Shown piece after piece: positions 34,699-46,371 of a stretch of 64,000 nucleotides of DNA. Position numbers and translations under genes: made by a program. Within the stretch, counting starts at the first letter, position 1, and the number at the start of each line of letters is the position of its first letter. Source of the DNA: Erythrophleum ivorense (taxonomy: Eukaryota > Streptophyta > Magnoliopsida > Fabales > Fabaceae); the NCBI GenBank assembly GCA_026724425.1, contig JAIUCV010000003.1, positions 56,995,088 to 57,059,087 of the forward strand, read 5' to 3'. The notes below the pieces were generated by a model, which searched no databases, was not told the origin of the DNA, and worked only from the letters and a program-made list of their open reading frames with translations.

Positions 34699-36458
34699 GA
34701 TAAATCAAATATAAGATGTACGATGTTAAATTGTAAAAAGCATTAACACATCATCTTTTATTAAAATTTTTAATAAAAATAAACATTTTAAAGGTTACGC
34801 CTAAATTTTGTCATAGCTTTGAACCAATCCTATCAGTCAACAAGAATGATTCAGTTGGTATGATAATGATGGACTTATTTTTGGGGCTTCCTCAGATCAA
34901 CTCATTAAAAATCAGCCAATTCAAGAAGAAAAATTACCTAAGAAACTGTCTTGATAAGTAAATTTATTTATTTTATTAATACATATTAATAATTTTTATA
35001 ATAAAAATATTAAGGTAATAAAAATAAACCGTTCTTACATTCTTAAAATATATAGTCGCGGGTTTTGTCATGTTGTCATTAAGAATAAAAGATTTCTGAA
35101 GAAGTAAATATTCGTGTAAGATGCGATGCACATGGACTCGATGAATCGGTCAAGTCGGTCCGGGTAGACAGAAAAACAGGCCAAATTAAGCCGAAGAACA
35201 TTTATTATCAATTAAAGTTGCTAGCTGAAGATGAATTATATATAATAGAATTACATAAGTTGAAACATTACATTCTTTAATTATCTAGCTACATATCTTT
35301 CAACATACTGCTAAAAACTTCTCACTCAACAATTCACATTCATATTCAATTTATATCCAGCTCTTTTCACCCATTTATTTTGCTCATATTCATAATTAGT
35401 TTCTATTAGTCTAGTGTGCCTAGTGTTGCCTAGTTAAATTAGGCAGGTCAGGCTAATAAAAAAAAAAGTCAAATAGGCTTGGTTAGGCACCAAATTAACC
35501 AACTTGGCTTGGCAATGTATATAATATTAAAAAATAGACTTAATTCAAAACTTTATTTTTTTAAGGGTTATTTTGTAATTTTAGCCAAAAATTTTTAAAC
35601 AAATATTACAAATTATAGATAACTAAGGAGGTTAAGGCCATTGCTAGTCCCCTCTTAAATATAATTATCACATTTAAACAAAAGAAAACAACATAAAAAT
35701 TGTACATCTTTTTAATTTGAAAGCAAAAATCTTAAAATTAAGATAATAAATGTGCATTTTTAAGAAAAAAAAAAGTGGGGCATCTGCCTTTGACACTTGC
35801 ATCACATTCGTATGAAAAAAATTACCTTAAATAAAAAAAATCATCCCAAACGGACCATTAGGTTTTGAGTTATAATTTTTTGAAGTTTCACTCTCTATGC
35901 CTACATTTTCTTCTTGTTTTCTCTTCTGAACTCACATTTTTTTCATTTCAACTACATAGTTCTGTAGAAATGTATCAAAATGAGTGTATACAAAACCGTT
36001 AAATAGTTACAAAGATATGAATATTCAAATTTTAGAAGTGCTTTAAAATTATAAAAAGAAATCGAAAAAGCCTAGTTAGGCCCCATTAGCCTAGCTAGAC
36101 CTAGCTAGCCTAGCCCACTATGTGGCCAAGCTAAGCCATGGGCTTAAAATTCAAGCCCAATGCCAAATCAAGTTTGGCATTGGGCTAAGTATAAATCCAA
36201 CTTAACTTATTTGTACCCTTTTAAGCTACCCTTAAAGGAAATTTCACCTTAGATAATAGCTATGGTCATTGAGTATTGACCTATTAACATTTACCCTTTC
36301 AACCTAAGGTTGATGTTTATTCTTTGGTCTATCTATATATCTTGGCTACCTTATGCATGGATAACATTACTATCTCTTTGAAATGAAACGAGCAATAATA
36401 TACTCAATAAAGCATTGATTAGTGATTCTAGTATGATGAACTTCTTAGCTACAAAGTT
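33591..36458. other. Intergenic stretch with repeat debris, no supported gene
   Basis: 33600-34060 is GC-richer and may be retroelement internal sequence, but no frame is recognisable. An (AT)n run lies at 34669-34693. 35400-36200 is rich in GCCTAG/TTAGGC words on both strands, ending in a palindrome at 36154-36186, and resembles dispersed plant repeats (related wording at 41660-41790). Confidence 0.4.
36154..36186. repeat. 14-bp perfect palindrome arms with 5-nt loop
   Basis: AGCCCAATGCCAAA and TTTGGCATTGGGCT flank TCAAG. It may be part of a small repeat element rather than a regulatory hairpin. Confidence 0.6.
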
Positions 36459-36716
36459 TTGATATGATCTTAAATTATTTTGATGATAATAAAACTCTCA
36501 AATTAAATTTATAAAAGTATTAAATTAAAAATAATTAAATATTATTTATTATTTATTGCATTGATATATGTTATGAAATTTAATTTTATAAGCCATAACA
36601 ATTATTCAGGAAAATTAAATACATTAAAATAAAATTTGTTGTAATATACCCTACACTTGAATTAATGAAGAGTAGCAAGCTTTTTAAAGAATATGATTTT
36701 AGAAAAAGCAAATTAA

Positions 36717-36739
36717 GAGAGAGAGAGAGAGAGAGAGAG
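36717..36739 (+). repeat. (GA)n microsatellite
   Basis: Eleven to twelve GA dinucleotides just left of the nested solo LTR. Confidence 0.9.
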
Positions 36740-36780
36740 TAGCAATTATTTATTGTAGGAATGCTTAAAATGTAATATGC

Positions 36781-39162
36781 TGTAACAGTTAAAAAAATTT
36801 TAAGGGAAAGGGGTTATTCTTTATTCATTATTATTTTATTAAAAAAATTTCATTTTCTTCTTTTCTTTATTATTCTTCCTCCCTCGGCTTCTTTCCTGAT
36901 TTGCTACTACTCCTCCTCGCATACAGCCTCCCTCTCCCGTTTGAAATTCATGATCTCCCTCTCCAGCGCAGCTGCCGTATTCTTCCTCTTTTGTGAAGCT
37001 TCTTCGGGGGCTGTGCTGGTCTCCTCGAGCTCCATCACTGCTGGTTCGTGGGTCTAGATCTGTGAGCTAATCCGAAACGTTACAACCCGCAGTGAGCTCC
37101 CATTCTCATTCTTTCTTTGTTCCAATTGCTAGATTCGTTGGTTTATGTTCTTCCCTTCCATTTTTTCAGCATATTCTAGCTTGGTGGGGTGATAAAGGGA
37201 GTTGGAGTTCTTGCCTTGCTAGGTTAGCTGAAATAGAAAGAAAAAATTGGGGATTTTGGAATGAGGCTCCTTAAGTATGTTAATCACGCATAAATTTTCA
37301 ATTTCTATTCCCTAGGAATGATTTTGAGACTCAAATTATGAATTTGAAATGTTATAGAAAGGTTAAGTTAAAAAGAAATTTTGTGAGCAATGGGTGAATT
37401 ATAGAATGGAGGAAATTGGTTAGGGAGTTATTATTGAATTAGATAGATGCTCAGAATTGTTGTTTTAAGTCTACATAATGATTTGGCAAGTTTGGTGCTA
37501 GTAGGAAGCTCTGTGGACATTGATGATTGCAAAGGAGTTAAATTTTGAGAAGGAGCAAATACCTGTTAGCTCTTGATATCACTGTGAGTAGATAATGATT
37601 GCAATAATTTATGTGCCTTCCCTATTACTATATATATGTACACATATGCAATGGATGGTTTGAAGTCTATCTGGTACAGTGGAATAGAGGTATAATTTAG
37701 GATCTGTGGGAGGTAAATGCTATGTTCTTGTTTGACCTTGTCCTATACCCTTCCTTATATGGAGAAAATTCTATGTGAAAATCTAATTATTCTTGATTAA
37801 CAAATTAGGAAGTGAGATGTGTTATGGAAATTTATCAAGCATGGTTATTGACCGATCGTTGACAAGATCTAGATTGTGTTATGAATTAGATGGCTTGAAT
37901 TCTCTATATTCTTCTAAGAAAAGTATATATATATATATACACATATTTTCGTAACAATACTCCTTAATAATATATATATATATACATACACATGTGACTC
38001 TTTTGATCATTCCTTAAAGGCATTTGTTCTTTTTTTTAGCCTCATCTTAACTTATTCGAATAAAATAGTGGGTATGTAATTAATTATGCATATGATCATC
38101 TATGTTGATATTTAATTATCTAATTAGTTCTTTTCTTTTCTTTTTCTTCATTTTTTTCTCTCTTCTTTTCTCCCTTTCCTTTCTTTTCCCCTTAAACTAT
38201 AATGCTCTATTTATTTATTGAATGGTATTCTCCTACTTGCTCCTAAGTTTTACGTTCTATGTATTAATGATCTCTTGTTCAGTTGCCGTAACAAATGAGT
38301 ATTGTTTATATATTATGTGAGCCTTACTGTGTGTGAGTTACTAGCCCTTGGTATAATACCTAATGTTCAGTGTAAGATTTGGATAGAGAAAGAGCTACCC
38401 ATTAAGTATAGCCACCCATAAAAAGGGTAAGGACCTGCCAACGAGGTGAAACTGCTCTAGAGGCTTAACTATAACGTGTACTAGTAGTGGACAAGGAGCT
38501 ACCCGTTAGGTATAACCACCTCTAAGGGGTAAGAAGCTGCTAACGAGATGAAGCTGCCACTAACAATGGTTAACCTCGGAATTTGAAGGACCTTTATACT
38601 GAGAATTAACTTTTGTAGATGACCCCTTGTATGAGTTTTAGTATTAAACAACTTTGCCTGGTAAACCTAGCTATTTTTAATTATTGTAATTATTTATCTA
38701 CTCATTGGATTCAACTCACTCTTTTAAATTTTGACCTTTCAGATAGTACTGTTAGATCTGATCTACCTCCTTCATCTCAATAGGTAGTGGCATTGTATTA
38801 GTGAGCCCGTCTTCATATCTTGAGGGCGTCGAATTTTGTTGTGATGAATTGTTGTTGGTTAATTGTAGTATATACTGAATTCAACTTTGCTTAAATGAGT
38901 GGGATTCCCCCTCCCCTGGTAATTCTTTTTCTTCTATAGTATGTTGATTATGGGGAAGAGCTTAGAGCTCCCCTTACTGTTTTGCTAGCATTATAGCTGT
39001 TGTAAAAAATTTGGGAATATCCAAATTTAAAGGGAAACTCTACCAAAATTTTTGTGACAATTATGAATATTTTTATATTTGAAGTGTTATTGGTTAGACT
39101 TACGGGCTTAGGCATTATTTGGCTTCCGTGCTGGTCACCCCCTTCCGTTTTGGGGTGTGACA
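36781..39162 (+). mobile_element. Second gypsy-like solo LTR, 2382 bp
   Basis: It begins TGTAACAG and ends TTTTGGGGTGTGACA, the classic ends of a large group of plant gypsy LTRs (TG...CA with short inverted TGT.ACA). ATGC occurs on both sides (36777-36780 and 39163-39166), four of the expected five target-duplication bases. The C/T-rich block at 36860-37090 fits the transcribed leader of such LTRs. Imperfect ~105-bp internal repeats (AGCTACCC(A/G)TTA..TATA(G/A)CCACC) are at 38390-38500 and 38495-38570. No gag, pol or second LTR is present. Confidence 0.7.
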
Positions 39163-40370
39163 ATGCCAATTTCTATCTATGTACATCCATATAACAAAAA
39201 GCATTATTACAAAAAATATTTATAATATTCATTTGAAATCATTTTAAAGAAAAAGCAAATAGTAAAAGCAAAAATGATAAAATATTTCTTTTGAAAATTG
39301 TGAATATCTAAATGTGTTAAATTGCTTTTCTATTCTATCAAATAAGTGTGGATGTAAAGCTCAAAGCAAATTTCAGAACTTGCACCACATTTCAAAACAT
39401 TTGGGAATTTGGTACCTTTATTTAATTTATTATCCAGTTGAAAGATCAAGTGCTTTGCAACTACCCATGTTTAAAGCCGTAAAGTTTTCATCAAAAATTG
39501 AAAAACATGTCTTACAAGGAGAAGTAACAATATGTTTTTAAATATATCATAGCCTATTATAATCTTTCTAAACAAGTCAAATATGCTATTTTAGAAGGTG
39601 TACAAAAATGCTTTTCTAAAGCTTTCTGCCCAAAACCACTTTCTCTCTTATCTAAGCAAAATTACAACAAGTTTGTGAGAAGAAGTAGCAGTGCAATTCA
39701 AAAGTAGAAACTCAAAAGTAAATGCATCAATTTCTAAAAGAAAACCCAAATTCTTGAACAACTTCAACCATAGAAAGTTTAGCATAAAAGAGATTGAAGC
39801 AAGGCAAGCACACTAGCATTTTGAAAATGGCTGAGAAGCAACGATGTTCTTGTTTAAACTTATAGTGGCAATCCACTCTAAGCTCAATGCTTCTTTCATC
39901 TTTGAAGCTAGTAAAAATTTTAGTCTATTTGCAATGCTATAGTTTACAAGTGTAGCAAATCATATGAATGGAGGCTTAGACCAGGAAAAACAAAAAACAG
40001 CAAAAAAGGATTTTTAAGCAAAGCCAAATTAAAATGAACAAAAAGACAAGTAAAAATTGCAAAAATAAAAGTGAAAGGAATTCAATTTTGGTTTCTTTAT
40101 TATTTAAAGAAAGTAGTTCAAGGGTAAGAAAGTCTGACATATACTATTACTTTATCATTATATCAGATAAGAAAATCAGAAAAAGTTTTTATACTCTACA
40201 CCAATGCAAAAAGAAGTAAGAAAGAAGAAGTGCACAAGTCTACAAGCCGAAAGCTATGCGTCCCTATCCACCATAGCTGCCTATGCTTCATGATAAGCAA
40301 GACACAGAAGGGTGAAGAACAAAGCAACAGATATTTTGCAATTCTCTCTCCTTTAATGGCTCTTTGAGAA

Positions 40371-40372
<2 letters not shown>

Positions 40373-40402
<30 letters not shown>
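40373..40402. repeat. (TA)n microsatellite
   Basis: TA dinucleotide run of about 28 bases. Confidence 0.9.
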
Positions 40403-40406
<4 letters not shown>

Positions 40407-40857
40407 CTTTATATAACAACAAAATAAAGAGCTGAAAAAGATAAAGACATAAAAGAACATCAAAAGAAGCTAAGGTATATTATAGTTCTCTTTATTTTAT
40501 TTGTCTAAATTGTTTAAGCTTAGTTTCTGGTCATATCTAAATTATGAGGGTTTAAGGGTAAGCTTATTGTAATCTCCTTGTTTACAAAGGTTTCAAATAT
40601 ATTATCATATTATTTTGTAAATCTTTTCTAAGTGTGAGAAAAGTAACTTTAGGGTGAGCATAGTGATAAATTCTTTGTGAAAAAAATTTTAAGTAAGTTT
40701 GTGTGAAACTCAAGTATTGTAAAATTTGAAGTAAGTTTAAACCTTGTGTTAAAGGTCAACATGTATAATACCATTCTAATTATAATTTAAGGTTGAATTA
40801 ACTTAGAAAAAAAAATCTCTTAGGATTCAAGAAAACTGAATGTAGGATAAGGAAGTC

Positions 40858-40981
40858 CAAATCAACATAATATATGGTGTATTTCTTCTCTTTTCTTTTT
40901 ATTTCTATCATTACATGTTCAAATCAAGATAATATATGGTGTATTTCTTCTCTTTTCTTTTTATTTCTATCATTACATTTT
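40858..40981 (+). repeat. 62-bp direct tandem duplication
   Basis: 40858-40919 and 40920-40981 are near-identical (CAAATCAACATAATATATGG against CAAATCAAGATAATATATGG, and so on), with about three mismatches. It is a recent local duplication at the presumed R-region start of the copia-type LTR. Confidence 0.92.
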
Positions 40982-41225
40982 GATAAAATATTTTTTTGAC
41001 AAAATCTTCTAAAACCTATTTAATCTTCAAAATATGCATTGTCTTTTATAACATCAAGATCTTCTTAAGTTTATAAGATTTTCACACCAACATATTTTAT
41101 TAAATTTTTCTACATTCATTTCTATATCAACATCTCACTAGTTTGATTGTCTTTAAGCTAACACATTCATGCAAAAGCATCTATTCACCCCCTCTACATA
41201 CATTTTTCAAAACTTGACCATTACA

Positions 41226-44200
41226 GATTGCAAATCAATATTAAAGGGATTTAATTTGTTGGAAGGGACATGTTTGAGTCTATTTCTTTAGCAAATGCCA
41301 TTCTTCTCAAGGTATGTAAATTTTATAAACAAATGCTTAGTTGAATTTTAAGCTTTACAAATTTGTATAGAATTAATGAGCATTATATGACATATTGACA
41401 TATAGCCAAGTGCTTCCATCCATTTTAATACAATTGATAGTAGGAAATTTGGCTAAGCAATTATTTAATTGGGATTTGGTTGGTGGTTTTACATGCTTAT
41501 AGGTTAAGTTTGTATAGTTTTATTGTTTGTTCTATGGTGTTACTTCTTTCATTTATGTTTGTTCTTTTTATTTTGCTCTATTGGATTAGTTTGTTGTTGT
41601 TTTCCTGCTTCTATACTTGTATTGTTTGATGAGGTATTAAAGTATTTTTTTTGTTTAAGAAAAAAAACTTGGCTTAACCTATTCAAACCTAATATGAAAA
41701 CTAGGCCTATTTGAGCCAAACCGAGCATTGGGTAAAAAAAAAAATGCTCGACCTTTAAATTGGGCTAGACCTTAAGTTAGACATACACCTCTAATATAAG
41801 ATATTTATACATTTGTTTATAATTTATTTATTGTTCGTAAATAAATTAATATAATGTTATTGTTCTAATTTCTCTTCACACTAATTTAATCAGTTACCAT
41901 TTATTTAATAGAAGAGATGCAATTGTTCTAAATTAAATAATATTAAATTTATTTTATTTATTTTTTTATGCATATTTATTTTCTTATCTCATTTGTATAA
42001 TAATTGAAGTTTTATAACATATAAAAAGAAATAAAAAAGAAAAAGATAACTAGAAATTTTTCTAACTACAATATATCAAAAATAATATAAATGACTTTTT
42101 TTATTTTTTTTCATGATCATATCTTTTTAAAAACTATTTTTTGAGGAAAAAAATATCCAATAAAGATTAAAAGAACAACATAAAGGCTCATTTGGTATAA
42201 AAAATTCTCGATAGAAATAAAAAAATAATGTTAAATGAAATGGAATGGAATTAATTGTATTTAGTATGACACGAAAAGAATAACTTTTTATTTATTTGTT
42301 TGGTAGGATGATAATAGTGTAAAAATAGAAAGTAGATTATAGTGAAAAACCAAAATACCTTTCCAAAAAAAAAAATCTTGGCCATTCCTTCTCTCTATCT
42401 TTTCTTTACTCTCTGCATAGGCCACGCGATTAAAACGCATACCTAAGCTCACAAATGCTTCATATCCTCATCCAAAAGCCAAGGTTTTGATTTTGAATCT
42501 CAATCCCAATGTCTTGTCATTTCAACTTCACCCTTTTCCTTTTCTTCTCACTCTTAATCCTCTGCAATCAAGTCCATTGTCGTTTCCATTTGTCATCCTC
42601 TAATTTGGTTTCTAATGCGATCCATGATTTCTAGGATTCACTACAGAATAAATGATGATGGAGAGCATGCAATTGAGGAGGACAAGAGCAACATAGTGTA
42701 TGAGAGAGAAGGGACATAAGGATTATTCATTTTACCAAAGAGGCAAAAATGACATTTCCAAATGTTGGCTCCGAGCACTCATGACTTCTATGCATTGAAG
42801 GGAAGGAACTTGCCTTTCTTCCAAGGTTTCATGGGTGCAATGGTTTCTCTGAACTAAATGAAATTTGTCATGAGAATCCTTTTCAATTTCAATTTTCGTT
42901 AAAATATCCACACAAAAAAAGCCATAATACAAATTATGCTTTTATACAAGAGCATATTTGACACATTGGAATTTTTATCTACATTTAAAATGCTAAAAAT
43001 TCGTTTGGTACGTAGAAAAATAAAGATGAAAAGAACAAATGTAATTTTATAAATATATATATATATATATATATATGATATTCTCATTTTTAATAATTAA
43101 ATAATAATTATAGGAATAAAAATAATTTTTTTTTAACTTTCTTTTTTCTCACCACTTTCCCTCCCTACTAAATGTGCTGTGAAATATCTTAGATATAGTA
43201 CCATATATACAAATAACTCATATTTTTGAATTAGATGCATGTAATATTTAGTATACAAATATTCAAAATATTTAGGGACATCTTATTAATATTTAGTAGA
43301 TATAGATGATAAATAAATCATTTGAACTTAAAAGTTTTTATTTATTACCTATTGTTTCCATTACTGGATCACACATAGTTGCTTAACCCCTCCATTTTAT
43401 AATAAATCAATTGACCTAGAGTTTTGAAGTTAACCAATTTTATATTATATCTTAAGTTTTTTTACTTCAATAATAAAATTTTTCAATAAATTTCCGATAT
43501 GATAACCTGCTATTTGTATTTAGAAGAACTTAAATGTTTTTATGGAATTATCTAAAATGTTTGGTTAACCTACTTAATTTAAAATATTGTTGATTAAATT
43601 TAACGAATCTAAATATCTTAATCCTACTTTTTTTTTTTTATACCAAGTATAATTATAAAGAAACCGGAAGTTTAGTAGGATAAGAATCTATTCCGGATTC
43701 TTCATCCAACTGTTAAATAAAAACACCATGTCTATAAAATAATATCTAATTGATTTCAATTTAGTTCAATTTAGAACTTTATACAGTAAATTTAACTTTA
43801 CATTTCACCAAAAACAAAAATTTAACTTTACAAGACGGTTCAATCTAAATTACTATATTGGACAGCGATCATTAACCATAGAATACGCTTGCATAAGACC
43901 TCTAAATTTTTCCTTTGTTACTTAGTTATAAAAAATAGTATATTTTTGGTGGATTTAATTAAATTATATTTAACATTTTTATTATTTCCAAAATATTATT
44001 CAATTCGTTTGACATTTAATGCATTTTTAGAGAGTATGAAAATAATCTTTTCGTATTTCATTTTTCAAAATATGCTTTTCATATTCTTTATTTACTTTGT
44101 CCAGCTCATTTTAGTACATATTACTGATTTATTAAAATGTCTTTGACACATAATTGAGATATCAAACTCTAAATTATAACTTTATTTTTAATATGATAAC

Positions 44201-44575
44201 AAATAATTTTATTTTTTTAAAAAAATACGTTGTGCAAAAAATAAGCCATATGAAAAATTCAAATATTAGAAGACCGAATATTACTTTCTATAACAGGTGG
44301 AATTAAATAAAAACATGAAGATAAATATTTTGAAAATTATTTTTAAAAAGAAAAACGAGAGAGGTTAAGAGATCAAACTATTTTGATTCGAACAAATATC
44401 TGATAAGCAGAGTAAGATATGCAAAATAACATCAGTCACACTGTATACATACTCGAAAATGGTCAACAAGTATGAAAAATAAATACCAAAAACTCATAAT
44501 TCAAAAAAAAAAATCTAAATATCGATAAATTCCGTAATAGTGAGAGACAACGGAGCTCCAATCCAATGCGGCGCA
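41226..44575. other. AT-rich intergenic stretch, no supported gene
   Basis: Low-complexity DNA with an (AT)n run at 43057-43077. Frames at 41523-41714 and 43889-44146 are T-rich, hydrophobic by composition and not gene-like. 42180-43020 contains two TTTGGTA words that may be MITE ends, but no convincing inverted pair. Confidence 0.45.
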
Positions 44576-44956
44576 TTACATGACCAAAACGGCGGCGGCG
44601 ATGCCAAATGCAACAGATCCGGCGACGGCAAAGCTATTAATGACGGCGCCATTTTCAGAAGGCGCTGGAGCTACGGAAGGAGGAGCAGAAATCGAAGAAG
44701 GAGTCACGGAAGGAGATGGAGAAGCCGATGATGTAATAGGCGAAGGAGGAGAGCTCACACTGGTGGAAGGAGATGGAGCAGCCGCTGGTGGAGTAGTCGT
44801 GGTAGATGGAGGAGAGGCAAGCGATGGAGCTGCCGACGGTGGATGAGTCGACGCTTTCCGAGGAGCCGCCTTGGGAGATGCAGCCGGAGATTGTGCGACG
44901 GCGGAGAAAACGCACACCGCCATAAGCATCAAAATCACAGTGCTCGCCTGAGCCAT
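44576..44956 (-). CDS. Classical arabinogalactan protein, GPI-anchored (AGP copy 1)
   Basis: 126 residues, intronless, ATG at 44956-44954, TAA at 44578-44576. The frame is open upstream to 45007, but only through a TTG, and MAQASTVILM is a proper signal-peptide start. Residues 1-21 form the signal peptide (cleavage before Q22). Residues 22-101 are rich in Pro, Ala, Ser, Thr with AP, SP, TP dipeptides, the pattern hydroxylated and decorated with type II arabinogalactan. Residues 102-126 (NGAVINSFAVAGSVAFG...) are a GPI-anchor signal with the cleavage site near N102-G103. Role by family: cell-surface proteoglycan at plasma membrane and wall. It is the most diverged of the three tandem AGPs and has the best-preserved upstream region, with a TATA box and two perfect MSA elements. 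Confidence 0.93.
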   Translation of the reverse strand: MAQASTVILMLMAVCVFSAVAQSPAASPKAAPRKASTHPPSAAPSLASPPSTTTTPPAAAPSPSTSVSSPPSPITSSASPSPSVTPSSISAPPSVAPAPSENGAVINSFAVAGSVAFGIAAAVLVM

Positions 44957-45053
44957 TCTCGGAGCGAAGAGAAAACAACGAATCGGAGAGAGACAAAAAA
45001 AATACAATGACAGTGGAAGAGAGCAAGAATTAAGAAGCAGAAAAGAGAGACTG

Positions 45054-45063
45054 AATATTTATA
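45054..45063 (-). promoter_or_regulatory. TATA box of AGP copy 1
   Basis: TATAAATATT on the minus strand, 98 bp upstream of the start codon. This implies a transcription start near 45025 and a leader of about 70 nt. Confidence 0.75.
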
Positions 45064-45100
45064 GGAGAGGGGATCAACGGATTGCTTGCGGGAGCGAGAG

Positions 45101-45111
45101 TGACCGTTGGA
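45101..45111 (-). promoter_or_regulatory. MSA element, perfect match
   Basis: TCCAACGGTCA fits the mitosis-specific activator consensus YCYAACGGYYA at all 11 positions. It lies 38 bp upstream of the TATA box. Three-repeat MYB (MYB3R) proteins bind MSA sites to drive or repress G2/M transcription. Confidence 0.6.
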
Positions 45112-45263
45112 TTCCCTCATGTGTGATGGCACGTTGTTGGAGGAAGATCAGACGGTTCATATTTCGACTCGAGCGCGTGGGGTAATGATGAGAAAGAGAG
45201 CCAGCGAAACGCAGTGAAACGCGGTTTGGGTTTTGAGGTGAGATCTCATTGAGCTTTTGGTGG

Positions 45264-45278
45264 GTCGTGCTGCACGAC
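45264..45278. promoter_or_regulatory. 15-bp palindrome GTCGTGCTGCACGAC
   Basis: Seven-base arms around a central T, about 310 bp upstream of AGP copy 1 and between its two perfect MSA sites. It could bind a dimeric factor; no factor is recognised. Confidence 0.35.
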
Positions 45279-45310
45279 AAAGGAGACAGTTGTATTAAAT
45301 CCTTGCCGTC

Positions 45311-45316
45311 CACGTG
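45311..45316. promoter_or_regulatory. G-box CACGTG
   Basis: CACGTG about 355 bp upstream of the AGP copy 1 start, 15 bp from the second perfect MSA site. It is a known target of bHLH and bZIP factors. Confidence 0.4.
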
Positions 45317-45330
45317 CGATGGAGGATTAA

Positions 45331-45341
45331 TAACCGTTGGA
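45331..45341 (-). promoter_or_regulatory. Second perfect MSA element
   Basis: TCCAACGGTTA, 11 of 11 to YCYAACGGYYA, about 375 bp upstream of the start codon. A third, plus-strand site with one mismatch (TGTAACGGTCA) lies at 45360-45370. Confidence 0.58.
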
Positions 45342-45379
45342 TGGAATAGCTGCCGAGGCTGTAACGGTCAAGAAATTAA

Positions 45380-46371
45380 AAAGTGTGAAGGGAATAAGAA
45401 AGCGAGGTGAGGACCACTATGTTATGATTTCTTTTTTTTTTTTTTTGTTATGTTTGGAATTAAGAACAATAGTCTTCGATTGTTGATTGACACGATAATT
45501 GCGGGGCGGCAACTTTTGTGTATTTTCTTATCTCCCCATAATTATTAAAGAAGCACCCACACCATGAAAAAATAAAAGAGAATAAAAATAAGAATGAAAT
45601 TAAATAATTATATTTAACAAGATATTGAAAAATTATTGTATTTATATTTTTAATTGAATAAAAAATTATAAAAATAATTCTTATATTCATATTTTAAAAG
45701 ATAATAATAAAAGTATAATAAATTTTATATAAATTAAATATAATAATTATTCTTAATTTGTATATTTATTTAAACAAAATTTGATTATTAAACGGGATTT
45801 AGAAAAATACTCCTTCTTCACCTTCTTCTATTTCATATTACTAAACAAGGTGTTAGAATGTCAAATGTTTATGTTCAAAGCTTCAACGACCCAATTTTTC
45901 ATACACAAAATTTAGTTACACATCTTATATTTTTGTTGCATGATTTTAACATATAAATATATAATTTTTATAATTCAGTATTATATTTAAGAAATTTTAT
46001 TTATATCATATTTTATTTAAAAACTGATAATAAATGTATAAAAATTTATAGTTAAATTTAGTTTATTTTTTAAATGTTACCTTAAATATTAAGTAATTTT
46101 TTAAGACTTTTGATGTTTATATAATGGGTGAGAAAATGTATCTTTAGATTTGATAAAAAAATTATTTTGAACAAAATCTATAGACATTTTAATTATTATT
46201 AAACAAATTATTTTTAGTATAATTATATTTTATCTGTTTATGCAATATTATTATTTATTTATTTACTTATATCAAAGAAACATATGTATCAAGAATTCAT
46301 TGTTATGTTGAATTTCAAATTTTGAAAAGAGGGTGAAAAATGGAGTGGAATGAGAGATTGAGACATTGAGA
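45380..46371. other. AT-rich spacer between AGP copy 1 promoter and the AGP duplication
   Basis: T run at about 45429-45446 and low-complexity AT-rich DNA. No gene is supported. Confidence 0.45.

Larger units (their letters stand above)
36460..41225 (+). mobile_element. Probable Sirevirus-type copia LTR, split by a nested solo LTR (approximate ends)
   Basis: The left part (36460-36780) starts TGATATGATC and has TTATTTTGATGATAATAAAA. The right part (39163-41225) has TTCAAGAAAACTGAATGTAGG then GGTGTATTTCTTCTC (about 40826-40950) and ATTCACCCCCTCTACATAC (about 41182) before the end. This is the same marker order as in 32345-33590. Removing the nested 2382-bp LTR leaves about 2.4 kb. No coding sequence follows, so it is a solo or broken LTR. 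Ends are approximate. Confidence 0.42.

Noticed and set aside
42180..43170. Possible MITE with TTTGGTA ends
   Set aside because: The two TTTGGTA words are in the same orientation and no inverted end or target duplication was found.
44540..44846. Gly/Asp-rich plus-strand frames opposite the AGP genes (also 50788-51190 and 57276-57708)
   Set aside because: They are mirror frames of Pro/Ala-rich AGP codons, not independent genes.
44957..45007. N-terminal extension of AGP copy 1
   Set aside because: The upstream part begins with TTG, not ATG; the signal peptide starts at the ATG 44956.
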